Below, in pieces: positions 12,801 to 23,033 of a stretch of 64,000 bases of DNA. Made by a program: the position numbers and the translations under genes. Numbering within the stretch: position 1 is the first letter of the stretch; every line of letters starts with the position of its first letter. A model generated the notes under the pieces. That model saw only the letters and a list, made by a program, of their open reading frames with translations, was not told where the DNA came from and searched no databases. The stretch is from Porodaedalea pini (lineage: Eukaryota; Basidiomycota; Agaricomycetes; Hymenochaetales; Hymenochaetaceae): NCBI GenBank assembly GCA_002794775.1, contig NBAY01000115.1:21313-85312 (forward strand). The letters run 5' to 3'.

Positions 12801-13504
12801 TCGTTGAGGTATGCGGGCCAGGACACCTTGTCCATTCGCATCTCACTCACCCTCCTCATCTGCTCCACCTCCTCCTTCACCTTGCCTAGGTCCTCCACCT
12901 GCTTCCTTTCGATCGCACATTCGCTCGGGCAGCGCGTAAAGTCAAGTGTACCCGTCTTCCAGTCGACCTCTGGGTTGTGTCGTCGAAGCCAGTCGTACCC
13001 CAGGAAGATGTTAGACGATGCCAGTGAGGTTACCGCCAGGACGATCCGTTCCTTATGGTGACCAATCGTAAGTTCAATGTCGACGTACTCCTCGATCAAC
13101 CCGGCTTCGTTGTGTGTGCCATCGGCATTGAGTACCGCAAGGGGCCAGATATAACGCTTCGTTTCCAGCCCATACCGTTCGACGAATCTCACGTCAATGC
13201 ACGATCCCGTACATCCTGAATCCACAAGCGCGTGTGCGTCCACCTCCCTCACTTCACCTTCCACGCTGTGTTCGACGTTCAGGAGAAGGTCCAGCTGGCG
13301 TCCGCCAGTTCCTCTCATGAACAGCTGCTCATACTCTTCACTTTCCTTCACATCGGTGGGGACTTTGTACTCGGGAAAACCATCGACGTTGTTCGCATTT
13401 ATGTATTGTACAGACGGTTGGTTATATTTTAACGAGTCCAGAGTCGAAGTCCCTTGTTCTTCTCGGTCAGTCACCCCGATGGCTACGCCTGACCACTCGC
13501 AAAA
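9857..13504 (-). CDS. Gypsy element 2 Pol: protease-RT-RNase H-integrase-chromodomain
   Basis: The pol frame is open from the frameshift site at 13504. The protease motif VDSGCTGSCID is near 13210. Reverse transcriptase has LDLRWGYYNIRI, FGLCNAPATFQ and IVYLDD. The RNase H domain begins before a TGA at 11705 and continues in the same frame. Integrase has an HHCC finger (HDSVLAGHPG... CDRCQRTKA) and the DDE-region motifs VDLIGELPD, HDRGTQFNA and HPQTDGQTE. A chromodomain near the C-terminus (EEEYEIEEVLDSRLHRG) typically reads methylated histone H3 to steer integration. The stop TAA abuts the LTR. No initiator ATG lies near the start of the pol frame, which agrees with expression by -1 frameshifting from gag. 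The single TGA would block a full polyprotein unless read through. Confidence 0.9.
11705..11707 (-). other. In-frame TGA at the RT/RNase H junction, shared by both elements
   Basis: Reads ...PAE-TGA-NYEIYDKEM in pol. Element 1 has TGA at the same codon (16067-16069), while element 3 has an Arg codon there. It is either an inherited stop, parallel CpG deamination, or a readthrough site. Confidence 0.6.
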
Positions 13505-13507
13505 CCC
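13465..13507 (-). promoter_or_regulatory. -1 ribosomal frameshift signal, gag-pol, element 2
   Basis: In the gag frame the sequence reads caG GGT TTT, a canonical X XXY YYZ heptamer at 13507-13501. After a 6-nt spacer, GGTCAG (13494-13489) can pair with CTGACC (13470-13465) around an 18-nt loop that contains the gag stop. The pol frame is -1 relative to gag and stays open from this point. Conservation in element 1 supports function. Confidence 0.78.
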
Positions 13508-14556
13508 TGCGAGTCGACGACCTCTTCGTCATTGTCTTCTTCCTCCACATAGTCCTCCACAGTCGACCTCCGAGTGTCTACGACTTCCTCGAAGGCCGAC
13601 TCCTTCATCGCTCCGAGCTCGTCGGCGAGGACACGACGTTCGCCTGGCGCCATCAGTTCCAGCATGCGCTGGATGATCGGTTTCGCTTGCGGGCACTTGT
13701 CCTTGAAGTGGCCCAACCCGCCACAGATCCAGCACGCGCGTCGTCGTTGTGCCTCATTCATTGAGACGTCCATCGGCTGACCAGCGCCTCCAAAGGTGAC
13801 GCCGGTCGCATCGCGTCTATCGACGTGAGGGGCCACTACCTGACAGCGAGCTGGGGGTGCTTGTTGTGGTAGGCGAGGAGGGGGAAGAAAGGTGCGTCCT
13901 CGTTGGATAGCGCGAATCTGCTGTTCGCCGCGGTCTATTTCGATTGCCTTGTTCTTCCAATCCTCGTATTTCGTTGGGACTGGCGTCGACCTTAGCACTC
14001 CACGGACCACCTCGATGTTCATCGCTCGCTTGAGGCGATTGCAGATGACGCTGTCGTCCTTCAGCTCGGCGCGCTTAATGATCACGTCGAACTTCTGGAA
14101 GAACTCGTCTGCGGTTAGGTCCTTCTGAACCTTATCTCGGAAATCCTTCAGCGCTTTCTCCTTGCGATTCGGGTCGTCGAACGAGGCGTCGAGTCGTTCC
14201 TGGAATCTTTCCCAGCTGTCGGTGAAAGTGACGATTCCCGACGTTGTCGACTCCTCGACATAGTTCTGCGCCCACGTTGCCGTATTACCACCCTTCAGGT
14301 AGGAGAGAGCTACATAGATCTTACTCTCTGACGTAGGGTATCGACTTGGATTCGCGGATACGAAAAGAAGGACTTCACGTCTGAAGTCGAGGTAATCGTC
14401 GCCACCAGTGAATTCACGTGGTCGGGCGACGTCGATGTTCGGTACAGCAGCGGTACTAGGGCCCACTGGGGTGTTTGCGGCTTGGTGAGCGAAGGCGCCC
14501 GCTACGATCGCAGCGATTTGTTCCAACTGTTGTGTGCTGAAGCTTCCTGTCGACAT
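13483..14556 (-). CDS. Gypsy element 2 Gag
   Basis: 357 residues from the first ATG. It has the retrotransposon Gag core (RPREFTGGDDYLDF, SYLKGGNTATWAQNYVEE, TADEFFQKFDVI) and a CCHC zinc knuckle CWICGGLGHFKDKC for RNA binding, then an acidic tail. It is the capsid/nucleocapsid protein of the virus-like particle. The frame is open upstream of this ATG for 124 more codons (to 14928), and that extension is conserved in element 1, so the true start may be upstream or reached by splicing. Confidence 0.9.
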   Translation of the reverse strand: MSTGSFSTQQLEQIAAIVAGAFAHQAANTPVGPSTAAVPNIDVARPREFTGGDDYLDFRREVLLFVSANPSRYPTSESKIYVALSYLKGGNTATWAQNYVEESTTSGIVTFTDSWERFQERLDASFDDPNRKEKALKDFRDKVQKDLTADEFFQKFDVIIKRAELKDDSVICNRLKRAMNIEVVRGVLRSTPVPTKYEDWKNKAIEIDRGEQQIRAIQRGRTFLPPPRLPQQAPPARCQVVAPHVDRRDATGVTFGGAGQPMDVSMNEAQRRRACWICGGLGHFKDKCPQAKPIIQRMLELMAPGERRVLADELGAMKESAFEEVVDTRRSTVEDYVEEEDNDEEVVDSQGFASGQA

Positions 14557-15278
14557 TGTTGTTCTAGGCGTGTCCGTTTGTCGCTCAGGGGGGGTCGGTG
14601 GTGATGAATCTCGTCGCGCTTCTCTATACGGTCCTGGGATCGGTGGGAGAATGGTTGACGTCGAAAGCGATGGCGAAATCGGGGTTGTCTGATCTATTGG
14701 CGCAGGAGCCCACTTTAATCTTCTTCCTCCTTCAAGCGTCGAATACCAGAGTCCTTTCTCTGGACGCCACCAGATAACGTATTCAACGCCTGTTTGAGTA
14801 ACCGTGAACCAGGAGCGGCATTCCTTGTTGTACCAGGAACGAGGCGGGAGAGCACGACGTTGTTCCTCGTCGAGATCTATGTTGACGATGGAGGAGGAAC
14901 AGGGATCGGGTGTGCGTTGGTACCGGGGTTACGCCAACGTTGAGCGGGTTCGTCAGCGAAGTTGATGACGAGGCGGTAGGATCCGAGTGAGATCACAAAC
15001 GAGATTGTCGTCGAAGTTTGTACTCGTCTGGTTACCCACGTCCACGTCAGGTGCGTGCTCCACCAGAGGCTAATCCGGAGAGCCAGGGTCGGGAAAGGTT
15101 GGTTGGAGTGATTACTTAATACACGAACATCCGGAAACGTCCAGGCAGGGTTGAGGGTTGTCGTTTAAGGGGTTTACACATCAGGTCCTTCGAGGGGAGT
15201 ACTCCTCTAGACCGAGTGAGGGCGAGTCAACAGTGACGACGTACGCTGGGGATGAGCCTAGGTGGGGTTCTGCTTTTA
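14557..15278 (-). other. Leader of gypsy element 2 with in-frame gag extension
   Basis: From 14928 to 14557 the gag frame has no stop. It encodes a stretch with EEQRALP, an IWW motif, GPY and SPPTPPE that is also readable in element 1 at 19257-18898. No ATG starts it. A candidate splice acceptor (CATAG) lies near 14875. No tRNA-type primer-binding TGG follows the LTR directly; the sequence there starts TAAAAGCAGAACC. Confidence 0.55.
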
Positions 15279-15691
15279 TGTTAGGCGGGAGTCCGGGAGA
15301 CGACTCGGACTGGGCAGGCCTCGGCTGACTGTCGTCTGGGACGTGCTGTACTCGAGCGTAGACTCGGGACACACTTACTCAGGCTAGGTCGTCGCGGAGG
15401 TAAGAGGATTAATACAAGTCTAAACTAATACAAGGGGGACGAGTCTCACCTAGGTCGTCGTGGAGGTAAGAGGAAAAGCAGAACAAGGAGTTCATGCGAT
15501 TCCTGAGACCTTATATAGCGACGACCGTGAGACTATATTACCTAACATTACCTAACGAGTGGGAATGGAACGAATGAAGGCAGTGTGGGAATGATTGTGT
15601 AAGATGAGTAAATATAATGAAAAGGACGAATATAATAAAGGAAATGGTAAAAGGGAAAATAAAGGAAAAGGTGAAAGTTCAGGTTCTAACA
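15279..15691 (-). repeat. 5' LTR of gypsy element 2
   Basis: 413 bp, paired with 9444-9856. On the minus strand it contains TATATAAGG near 15510, a likely TATA box. Confidence 0.94.
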
Positions 15692-17796
15692 CCTCTGCGC
15701 TTCACCCACTCTGTCCAACACCTCATCACACGACGTCCTCACCACCCCCCGATTCAGCCACTTGTCTTTGATGAACACGATGCTGTCGTTGTCATCCTTG
15801 CCCTCATCGTAGCCCACCTTGCACGACAGTAAGTCCGCCTTGCCCATCGTCTTACCCGACTTGTGTTCGAGGTGGAAGTTGAATTCCTCGAGTTCTGTCC
15901 GCCAGCGAGCTTGTCGGTAGCTTAGCTTTTGCACCGACCTGAAGTAGGTAAGGTTAGCGTGATCGGACCAGATTTCGATGGGATGATGGGTGCCGAGGAG
16001 GTATTGCCTCCACTCCTTGAGTGCTGAAATGATCGTGAGCATCTCTTTGTCGTAGATCTCGTAGTTTCATTCTGCCGGTAGGAGCGCTTCCGACCTGTAG
16101 GCGACCACCCTCCACTTGCCTTCCTGCTTTTGCAACAGCACCCCTCCCAGAGTGAAGTTCGATGAGTCCACTTCGACACGGAAAGGGCCCTCATTGTTTG
16201 CGATGGCCAGGACTGGAGGTGAGCAGAGACGTTGTCTCAACTCCTCGAACGCCTCCTGCTGTTCGGTCTCCCATACCCAGTCCTTCTTGCCCATCAGCGA
16301 CATCAGCGGATGGACTACCTTGCTGTAATCCTTGATGAACCGTCGCAACCAGTTGCCCATACCGAGGAATTGCTGTAGCTGTTTGACGTTTCATGGGACG
16401 GGCCAGTCTGTGATTGCCTTTGTCTTTGCTGGGTCCGCTTTGATCTTGCCATTGCCGACGATGTGGCCGAGGTACTTCACCTCCTTGGCGTCGAACTCAC
16501 ACTTTTCCGGTTTCAGGTACAAGCCATTCTCTCGCAGGATCTGAAGGACGCGCCTCGACGTCTTGATATGTTCCTCGAGAGTTTGCGAGAGGATCAGTAT
16601 GTCATCGAGGTAGACGATGATCAGGTTGTCATATATCAATCCCTTGAAGATGTGATTGACAAAAGCTTGGAACGTCGCCGGTGCATTGCAGAGACCAAAA
16701 AACATTACCGTCGGTTCAAAGAGGCCCATATTCGTGCAAAATGCTGCCTTCCATTCATCGCCTTTGCGGATCCGGACGTTGTAGTATCCCCAGCGAAGGT
16801 CAAGCTTCGTGATGTATTTTGCTTTCTTGACCTTGTCGACTAGTTCATCGATGAGAGGGAGGGGATACTTATTCTTGATTGTACCGTCATTGAGCTTACG
16901 GTAGTCCTGGATTGGGCATAGTGATTTGTCGGCCTTCTTGATGAAGAAGAAGGGCGACGCCATAGGCGATATAGACCTTCGGATGCGACCAGACTTCAAG
17001 TTCTCGTCTAGGAAGTCCTTGAGCGACTGCTGTTCCGTTGGCATGAGCGGGTAGATTTTACAGTCACTAGGCTTGAAGTCGGGTTTCAGATTGATGATGT
17101 GGTCCCATGGTCGGTGTTCAGGCAACTTCTCAAACCCCTTTTCTGAGAATACGTCGGCATAGTCGTTGAGGTATGCGGGCCAGGATGCTTTGTCCATTCG
17201 CACCTCTCTCACCCTCCTAGTCTCCTTCACGTCCTCCTTCTCGATCGTGCACCCCTCCAGGCAATGGGTGAATTCAATCAAACCCGCCTTCCAGTCGACC
17301 TCTGGGTTGTGATGTCGAAGCCAATCGTAACCCAGGAAGATGTTGGATGACACCAGCAATGTCACCGCAAGGACAATCTTCTCCCTGTGGTTCCCAATCA
17401 TAAGTTCGACGTTGACGTATTCTTCGATCAGGCCGGCTTCATTGTGCGGGCCGTCAGCGTTGAGCACTGCAAGGGGCCGAATGTATCGTTTGGTCTCCAA
17501 CCCGTATCACTCGACAAACCTTACATCGATGCATGATCCTGTGCATCCCGAATCCACGAGGGCATGCACATCCACCTCTCTCACCTCACCCACTATGCTG
17601 TGTCCAATGTTCAGGAGGAGGTCCAGCTGGCGTCCGCCAGTTCCCCTCATGAACAACTGTTCATACTCCTCATCCTTATTCACACCGGTGGGGACTTTGT
17701 AATTGGGAAAACCATCGACGTCATTTGCATCTACGTATTGTACAGACGGTTGGTTATATTTTAGCGAACCCGGATTTGAAGCCCCTTGTTCTTCTC

Positions 17797-17839
17797 GGTC
17801 AGTCGCCCCGATGGCTATGCCTGACCACTCGCAAAACCC
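17797..17839 (-). promoter_or_regulatory. -1 ribosomal frameshift signal, gag-pol, element 1
   Basis: Heptamer G GGU UUU in the gag frame at 17839-17833, a 6-nt spacer, then GGUCAG (17826-17821) pairing with CUGACC (17802-17797). It is the same as in element 2 except for loop changes. Confidence 0.75.
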
Positions 17840-18897
17840 TGCGAGTCAACGACCTCTTCGTCATTGTCTTCTTCCTCCACATAGTCCTCCACAGTCGACC
17901 TTCAAGTGTCTACGACTTCCTCGAATGCCAATTCCTTCATCGCCCCTAGTTCGTCAGCGAGGAGGCGACGTTCGCTGGGTGCCATCATCTGCAGCATTCG
18001 CTGCACAATCGTCTTTCCCTGTGGGCACACGTCCTTAAAGTGACTGAGCTGACCACATATCCAGCACGCGCGTCGGCGGTGCGCCTCATTCATGGAGATG
18101 TCCATTGGCTGGCCAGCTCCTCCGAATGTGATGCCTGTTGTGTCGTGTTTGTCAATGTGGGGGACGGCCACCTGGCGACGAGCTGGGGGTCCGTGCTGCT
18201 GCTGCGGGCGTGGGGGGGGTGGGAAGGTGCGTCCTCATTGGATGGTGTGAATCTGTTGTTTGCCCTGATCGATTTTGATCGCTTTCTTCTTCCAGTCCTC
18301 ATACGTTGTTGGGACTGGCGTCGACCGTAGTACCCCTCTCACCACTTCGATGTTCATGGCCTGCTTCAGTCGATTGCAGATGATGCTGTCGTCTGTCAAA
18401 CCCGCTCTTGTGATGACAACATCAAGGTCCTGGAAGAACTCGTCGGCAGTGAGGTCCTTTTGAACCTTGGTCCGGAATTTCGCCAGCACCTTTTCCTTCC
18501 GGTTTGGGTCATCGAACGAGGCGTCCAGGCGCTCTTGGAATCTAGTCCAGCTGTCAGTGAAGGTTACGATACCAGCCGTCGTTGATTCCTCTACATAGTT
18601 CTGTGCCCAAGTTGCCACATTACCACCTTTCAAGTAGGAGAGAGCCACGTAGATCTTGCTTTCTGATGTGGGGTACCTGTTCGGATTGGCTGAGACGAAG
18701 AGGAGGACCTCACACTTGAAGTCTAGGTAGTCGTCGCCGCCAGTGAATTCACGTGGCCGGGTGACGTCGATGTTGGGGGTCGGGGGGTTTGCTGCCACAA
18801 CCGGTGCCGGGGCATTGTTTGCCTGATGGGTGAAGGCATTCACGATGATGGCTGCGATCTGCACCATCTGATGTTGGTTGAAACCTTCTACTGACAT
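17815..18897 (-). pseudogene. gag of gypsy element 1 (nonsense mutations)
   Basis: Similar throughout to the gag of element 2, with the Gag core (RPREFTGGDDYLDF, SYLKGGNVATWAQNYVEE) and a CCHC knuckle CWICGQLSHFKDVC. TGA stops at 18235 and 17902 break it, both at likely former CGA/CGG codons. The gag frame ends at 17815 after the conserved GGGTTTT heptamer. About 120 in-frame codons without stops precede the ATG. Confidence 0.85.
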
Positions 18898-19607
18898 CGT
18901 GGGTTCGGGTGTGGGTGTCGAAGGTTCCGGGGGAGTCGGTGGCGAGGGGTCTCTGTTAGTCTCGTGGTAAGGACCTGGGGTCGGTGGTAGGTTGACCGTG
19001 GACGTCGATGGTGCAGGCGACGATGGAGCGGCTGGGGGCCACCTGGCTCTCCTTCCTTGTTCATCTGACGAATACCAGCCGCGTCGGATTTCACTCCACC
19101 AGATGTCATGAGTGACGCCGCTATTGTTGGTTGCGACGTAGCCTGGTCGGTCTGGATCCCAACAGGCTGATGCAGGTAGAGCCCGTTGCTGTTCATCGGT
19201 GAGATCTATCTTGACATTGGCGGAGGGACAGGGATCAGTTGTGCGTTCGATCCGGGGTTACGCCAGCGTTGAACGGGTTCGTCAGCGAAGTTGATGACGA
19301 GGCGGTAGGATCTGAGCGAGATTACAAACGAGATTGTCATTGAGGCTTGTACTCGCCTGGTTACCCACGTCCACGTCAGGTGTGTGCTCCACCAGAGGCT
19401 AATTCTGAGAGCCAGGGTCGGGAAGAGTCAGTTGTAAAGTTTACATAATACACAAACGTCCGAAAACGTCCGGGCAGGGTTGAGGGTTGTCATTTAGGGG
19501 GTTTACACGTCAAGTCCTTCGAGGGGAACGCTCCTCTAGACTGAGTGAAGGCGAGTCGCCAGCGACGACGTACGCTGGGGATGAGCCTGGATGTGGTTCT
19601 GCTTTTA

Positions 19608-20050
19608 TGTTAGGTGGGAGTCTGGGAGATGGCTCGGACTGGGCAGGCCTCGGCTGACTGTCGTCTAAGACGTGCTATGCTCAAGTGTGGACTCAGGACA
19701 TGCTTTACTCAGGCTAGGTCGTCGTGGAGGTAAGAGGATTAATACAAGTCTAAACTAATACAAGGGGGACGAGTCTCACCTAGGTCGTCGTGGAGGTAAG
19801 AGGAAAAGCAGAACAAGGAGTTCATGCAATTCCTGAGGCCTCTTATAGTGATGACCGTGAGACTATATTACCTAACATTACATAACAAGCGGGAATGGAA
19901 CGAATGAAGGTCGTGTGAAAGGAGTGTGTGAAGTGATTGGAAAGATGATTAAAGATAATAAGAAAGGGCAGTTAAAAGAAAAGAAATGATGAAAGGAAAA
20001 TAAATGATAAAAGGAAAATAAAAGATAGGGTGAAAGTTCAAGTCCTAACA
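19608..20050 (-). repeat. 5' LTR of gypsy element 1
   Basis: 443 bp, paired with 7523-7965, followed by target duplication CCTTG at 20051-20055. Differences from its partner are mostly C/T or G/A at CpG positions. Confidence 0.93.
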
Positions 20051-20245
20051 CCTTGGGCCATAACTTGATGAATTCTTAGTCTTTTAACAGTATTTTTTTT
20101 CTGGCATAACTTTTAGTCAATTAGAACCTAACTATGTGTTATTCAGAGCCCAGGAAATTGTTGAAGCTGTGTTACAGGCAGGGTGGTGCAAGGAGTGGGG
20201 GTGGTGCAAGGACCGGTCTGGGACTGTATAGCAAATGTGGCATTT

Positions 20246-20885
20246 GAGCACCTCAGAAACTTGTAAAATCCATATCTCACTCAATTCTTCACAGAATCAG
20301 TTCAAAAAAGTTGCTAAATTTATGTTTCGATGGCTTCTAGATTTATGTGAGCTAAGTGGATAGAAGGTGGAATATTAAGGCCGCAGTAGTGAGAATAGGT
20401 GTTTTTCTAGTAAAACTCCTTCCCTGAATTTCCCTGAGCTCAATTTTGAAGCTAATGACATGAAACTTGTTGGAGAATGGTCTTTATATTATATTGTTGA
20501 TTTTATGAGGGCTGAATTAGAGTGAATGTCTCTTGATCTGCTTGACTGTTGTGCTGAAACTCAAATTTGCTTGACTCAGACAGTCTTCAAAAAATTCCCT
20601 GCATTGTTATAAGCCATCTTAAATTCAATATAAATTATATAGACCATTCTACAACAATTTTCATGTCATTAGCTTCACAATTGAGCTCAGGGAAATTCAG
20701 GGAAGGAGTTTTACTAGAAAACACATATTCTCACTACTGCAGCCTCAATATTCCATATTCTGTCCTCTAAGCTCACATAAATTTTAGAAACCATTCTAAC
20801 ATAAATTTAGCAACTTTTTTGAAGAGTTTTTGTGAAGAATTGAGTGAGATATGATATATTTTGTATTTGGAGGCACTGCAGGTGA
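20246..20885. repeat. Palindromic (fold-back) element C
   Basis: Two arms of about 230 bp in inverted orientation around a loop of about 180 bp. Matching blocks include the CATATCTCACTCAATTCTTC region, GAGCTCA...AAATT(C)AGGGAAGGAGTTTTACTAG and ATTAGCTTCA. The arms are clearly more diverged than those of fold-back A or B. Ends are approximate and no target duplication was identified. No coding capacity. Confidence 0.65.
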
Positions 20886-21788
20886 CAAAAACTGCTAAGT
20901 CCAATCCTGGATGTGTCATCCACAGAAGAGGTGTGGGAACTTGATCACGTGTATGTTGGTTTTGGCACGACATGCCACACAGTCTTCACATCTGCTACCA
21001 CCTCACTATGTCTGGCACTGACATCTTACAGAATGTCTGAAAAAAACCCTTGATTGCACCCACCGCAACCATCACACATGAAGTGGTAGCCTTGCCAGCT
21101 GCCTGGTGGGACACACTCACTGCCACAGGCAACATGCTGTCCGAGTTCCAACTTTCAACTTATTAGAATGCTCATCTTCAAGCTGAGGACTGTAAAGTCT
21201 GCCACAACAGTTCCTGTTGTCCACATGCATTGTTAAAGTTTGTCCAGTTTCACCATTAGCACTTGATGCAAACATGTTTCTAATTGACATGGTTCTTGAT
21301 GCATTGCTCACATCATTGGCTTCCCTCTTCGCCATACATGTGCTTGCCTCCAATTTTACTGTCTTCCTCCCTGGAACCACCATTACTTCATACTTGCGTG
21401 CTCTCAAAAACAGGGAGACCAAGCTTCACGAGTTAGATTTTGTGGAACTCAAGGCTGAGGCTTATTTTCAAAAAGGAGCTATGACGGAGAAAGGGCATGC
21501 ATCTTCGCATGTCTTTTGCATAATATAACTTCTAATATGCTTTGCATGGAACAGCTACTCCCTCAGAGACAGCGCCTCCTTCACTGAGCAAGCCTCCAGC
21601 ACAACATTTGATCTCATTGGTGATGACAGTGTTGCAGGTTGATGACATTGTAATGCACAACTCAAATGGGACTGGAAGAAAAATGAGTTCATGAAAGGTG
21701 ATGGTGAGGATGTGGACAACATGAAAATTGTAAAGACGGAAGGTGGAATGCACCTTCCCATGACATACCGCAGCAGACATTACGATGA
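20886..21788. other. Unrecognised cargo of the large TIR element
   Basis: About 0.9 kb without transposon motifs I recognise. Short open stretches occur on both strands (for example minus-strand 21422-21117), but none has a family signature. It may be further captured host DNA or decayed transposase. Confidence 0.4.
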
Positions 21789-23033
21789 GTGGAAGGTGAA
21801 GATGCTGCAGTGCACACATCTGCAATTGCCACCCAGGAAGACACAACAAAAGAGGAAGGGATAACGGATGGCGTGGTGAAGATTGCTATTGGCATGAAGA
21901 AAGAGGTCGGCTTTCCAGCATGGTATACGAACGTGCGTTGGTTGTTCTGTAATCCCTCACTTTGTGCTGAAAAATATTATAGGTGCTGATCAAGGTCAAT
22001 ATGACATACATCTTCAGAGGGAGCTCTGAGCTTGAGGAGCCCATAGCAATCCATCCGACTACAGAAATGGCCATGTATCCCTACTACACCAAATGTATCA
22101 AGAGCTATTGTGATCTATCCCTCAAGCCCAACCAGTGGATCAGTGTCATGTGCTGCAAGTTCAAGAGCCCCCAGCCGTTCCTCCATACGTGCAAATTCCT
22201 ATGGCAGGAAGGCCACACTGCATATCTCACGAAGGAGGCCAACACTAAAGTATGGGAAATTCTCAATCTGCATCTTCATGTGTACGAGGAGCTGCTTACT
22301 GTACCCATCATCCCAGGTGTCAAGTCCAAGAAGGAGAAGTTTGCCGGTGGTCTGTATATGATGATCATGGAGGGCTTCATTCCGATGACTGGCTGTGGCA
22401 TCTGAGCTGCGATGTCGCACTGCCTTGACCAAGACTTCTCATGACCAGAGATGTTCAACATTGTGGTCAAAGACCCGGATGATGACTGCAGGGTACGGGT
22501 CCAAATGGTGCAAACCATTTGTGTGGCAGAACTTGGGGGGCCCAAGCACACACACAATCGGAGTCACAGTTATGATTTACGGCAACAACCAGGGTCTTGT
22601 TGTCCCACCACACGTTGTGAGCATCAAGCAATTGTTGTCCCCTGCAGTATCACTGTACGTACTAACAAGCAGGAGTTATATGACTGCTGTGCTCAGGAAA
22701 GCCAGTATCCGTGCGAAGGCGGATGTACTGGACGCCTACACTCCTGGCTACAAGTTCAATGACTGGGAACAGAAGGTATGAAAATACATTATTCCTTATT
22801 CCTCAGTTTTGCTGTGGTCTTACAAATGGCTTTTTGTCTGGTGTGTGCCACTTTGCCTCGAACTCGGTCCGATCAACATCCAGAAGAAGCAAACACTTTC
22901 TGTGTGACGTGATATGGGCATGAAGGCACCAATAGCACTCGCAGAACTGGAGACTGCCATATCTATGATCAGCATTGTAGCTATTATTCATGGTGATCTT
23001 CCTAATGTGCTCCATGACCTGTTTATTAAGTAG
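21789..23033 (+). pseudogene. Captured fragment of a prolyl-tRNA synthetase gene
   Basis: The translated trace follows the class II prolyl-tRNA synthetase of the eukaryotic cytosolic type: KKEVGFPAWYTN, then FRGSSELEEPIAIHPTTE, MAMYPYYTK, FLWQEGHTAYLTKEA, VIPGVKSKKEKFAGGLY, GFIPMTGCGI, TIGVTVMIYGNNQGLV and YTPGYKFNDWE, ending near QKKQTLSV and KAPIALAELE. The segment between the N-terminal part and the RGSSELE region is missing (an internal deletion near 21990). At least one probable intron (21932-21981, GT...TATAG) is retained, so this is a genomic capture and not a retrocopy. Several stops and frame changes make it non-functional. The active enzyme charges tRNA-Pro; this fragment cannot. 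Confidence 0.85.

Larger units (their letters stand above)
9444..15691 (-). mobile_element. Ty3/gypsy chromovirus, element 2 (complete, nested)
   Basis: A full-length 6,248-bp element inserted in the integrase region of element 1, same orientation, same family. LTRs of 413 bp (9444-9856 and 15279-15691) differ at about three positions. The 5-bp target duplication CCTCT lies at 9439-9443 and 15692-15696, and matches the uninterrupted sequence present in element 2 itself near 11330. It encodes gag, protease, reverse transcriptase, RNase H, integrase and chromodomain. Only one in-frame stop (11705) interrupts pol. Its LTRs are more alike than those of its host element, which agrees with the nesting order. 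Confidence 0.95.
7966..17834 (-). pseudogene. pol of gypsy element 1 (split and nonsense-ridden)
   Basis: Reading from the right, protease (VDSGCTGSCID) is followed by reverse transcriptase with YLDD, RNase H, then a break at 15692/9443 where element 2 inserted, then integrase zinc-finger, DDE core and a C-terminal chromodomain (EEYEIEEVLDSRLHRGKLQY). TGA stops lie at 17507, 16391, 16067, 9229 and 8929. In element 2 all these positions except the one at 16067 are Arg codons. The final stop codon is directly next to the LTR, so the polypurine tract doubles as the last codons. Confidence 0.9.
7523..20050 (-). mobile_element. Ty3/gypsy chromovirus, element 1 (older, interrupted)
   Basis: Two 443-bp LTRs (7523-7965 and 19608-20050) enclose gag and pol on the minus strand. 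A perfect 5-bp target duplication CCTTG lies at 7518-7522 and 20051-20055. LTRs begin TGTTAG and end CTAACA. The polypurine tract abuts the left (3') LTR. The internal part is interrupted by element 2 (9444-15691). Coding regions carry at least seven TGA stops that look like CGA/CGG to TGA changes, and the LTRs differ from each other mainly at CpG sites. It is inactive. The length without the insert is about 6.3 kb. Confidence 0.93.
7047..20226. mobile_element. TA-flanked TIR element (Tc1/mariner-like MITE) hosting gypsy element 1
   Basis: Left end CAGTCCCGGACCGGTCCTTG at 7047 matches the inverted right end at 20226 over about 25 bp with one mismatch. TA flanks both ends (7045-7046 and 20227-20228). 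Without the gypsy insertion it is about 650 bp with no coding capacity, so it is a MITE-like derivative. The motif GGTGCAAGG or its complement recurs inside both ends. Confidence 0.78.

Noticed and set aside
11705..16069. TGA in pol as a selenocysteine codon
   Set aside because: Fungi of this group are not known to use selenocysteine, the residue position is an Arg in element 3, and no reason for Sec in RNase H exists.
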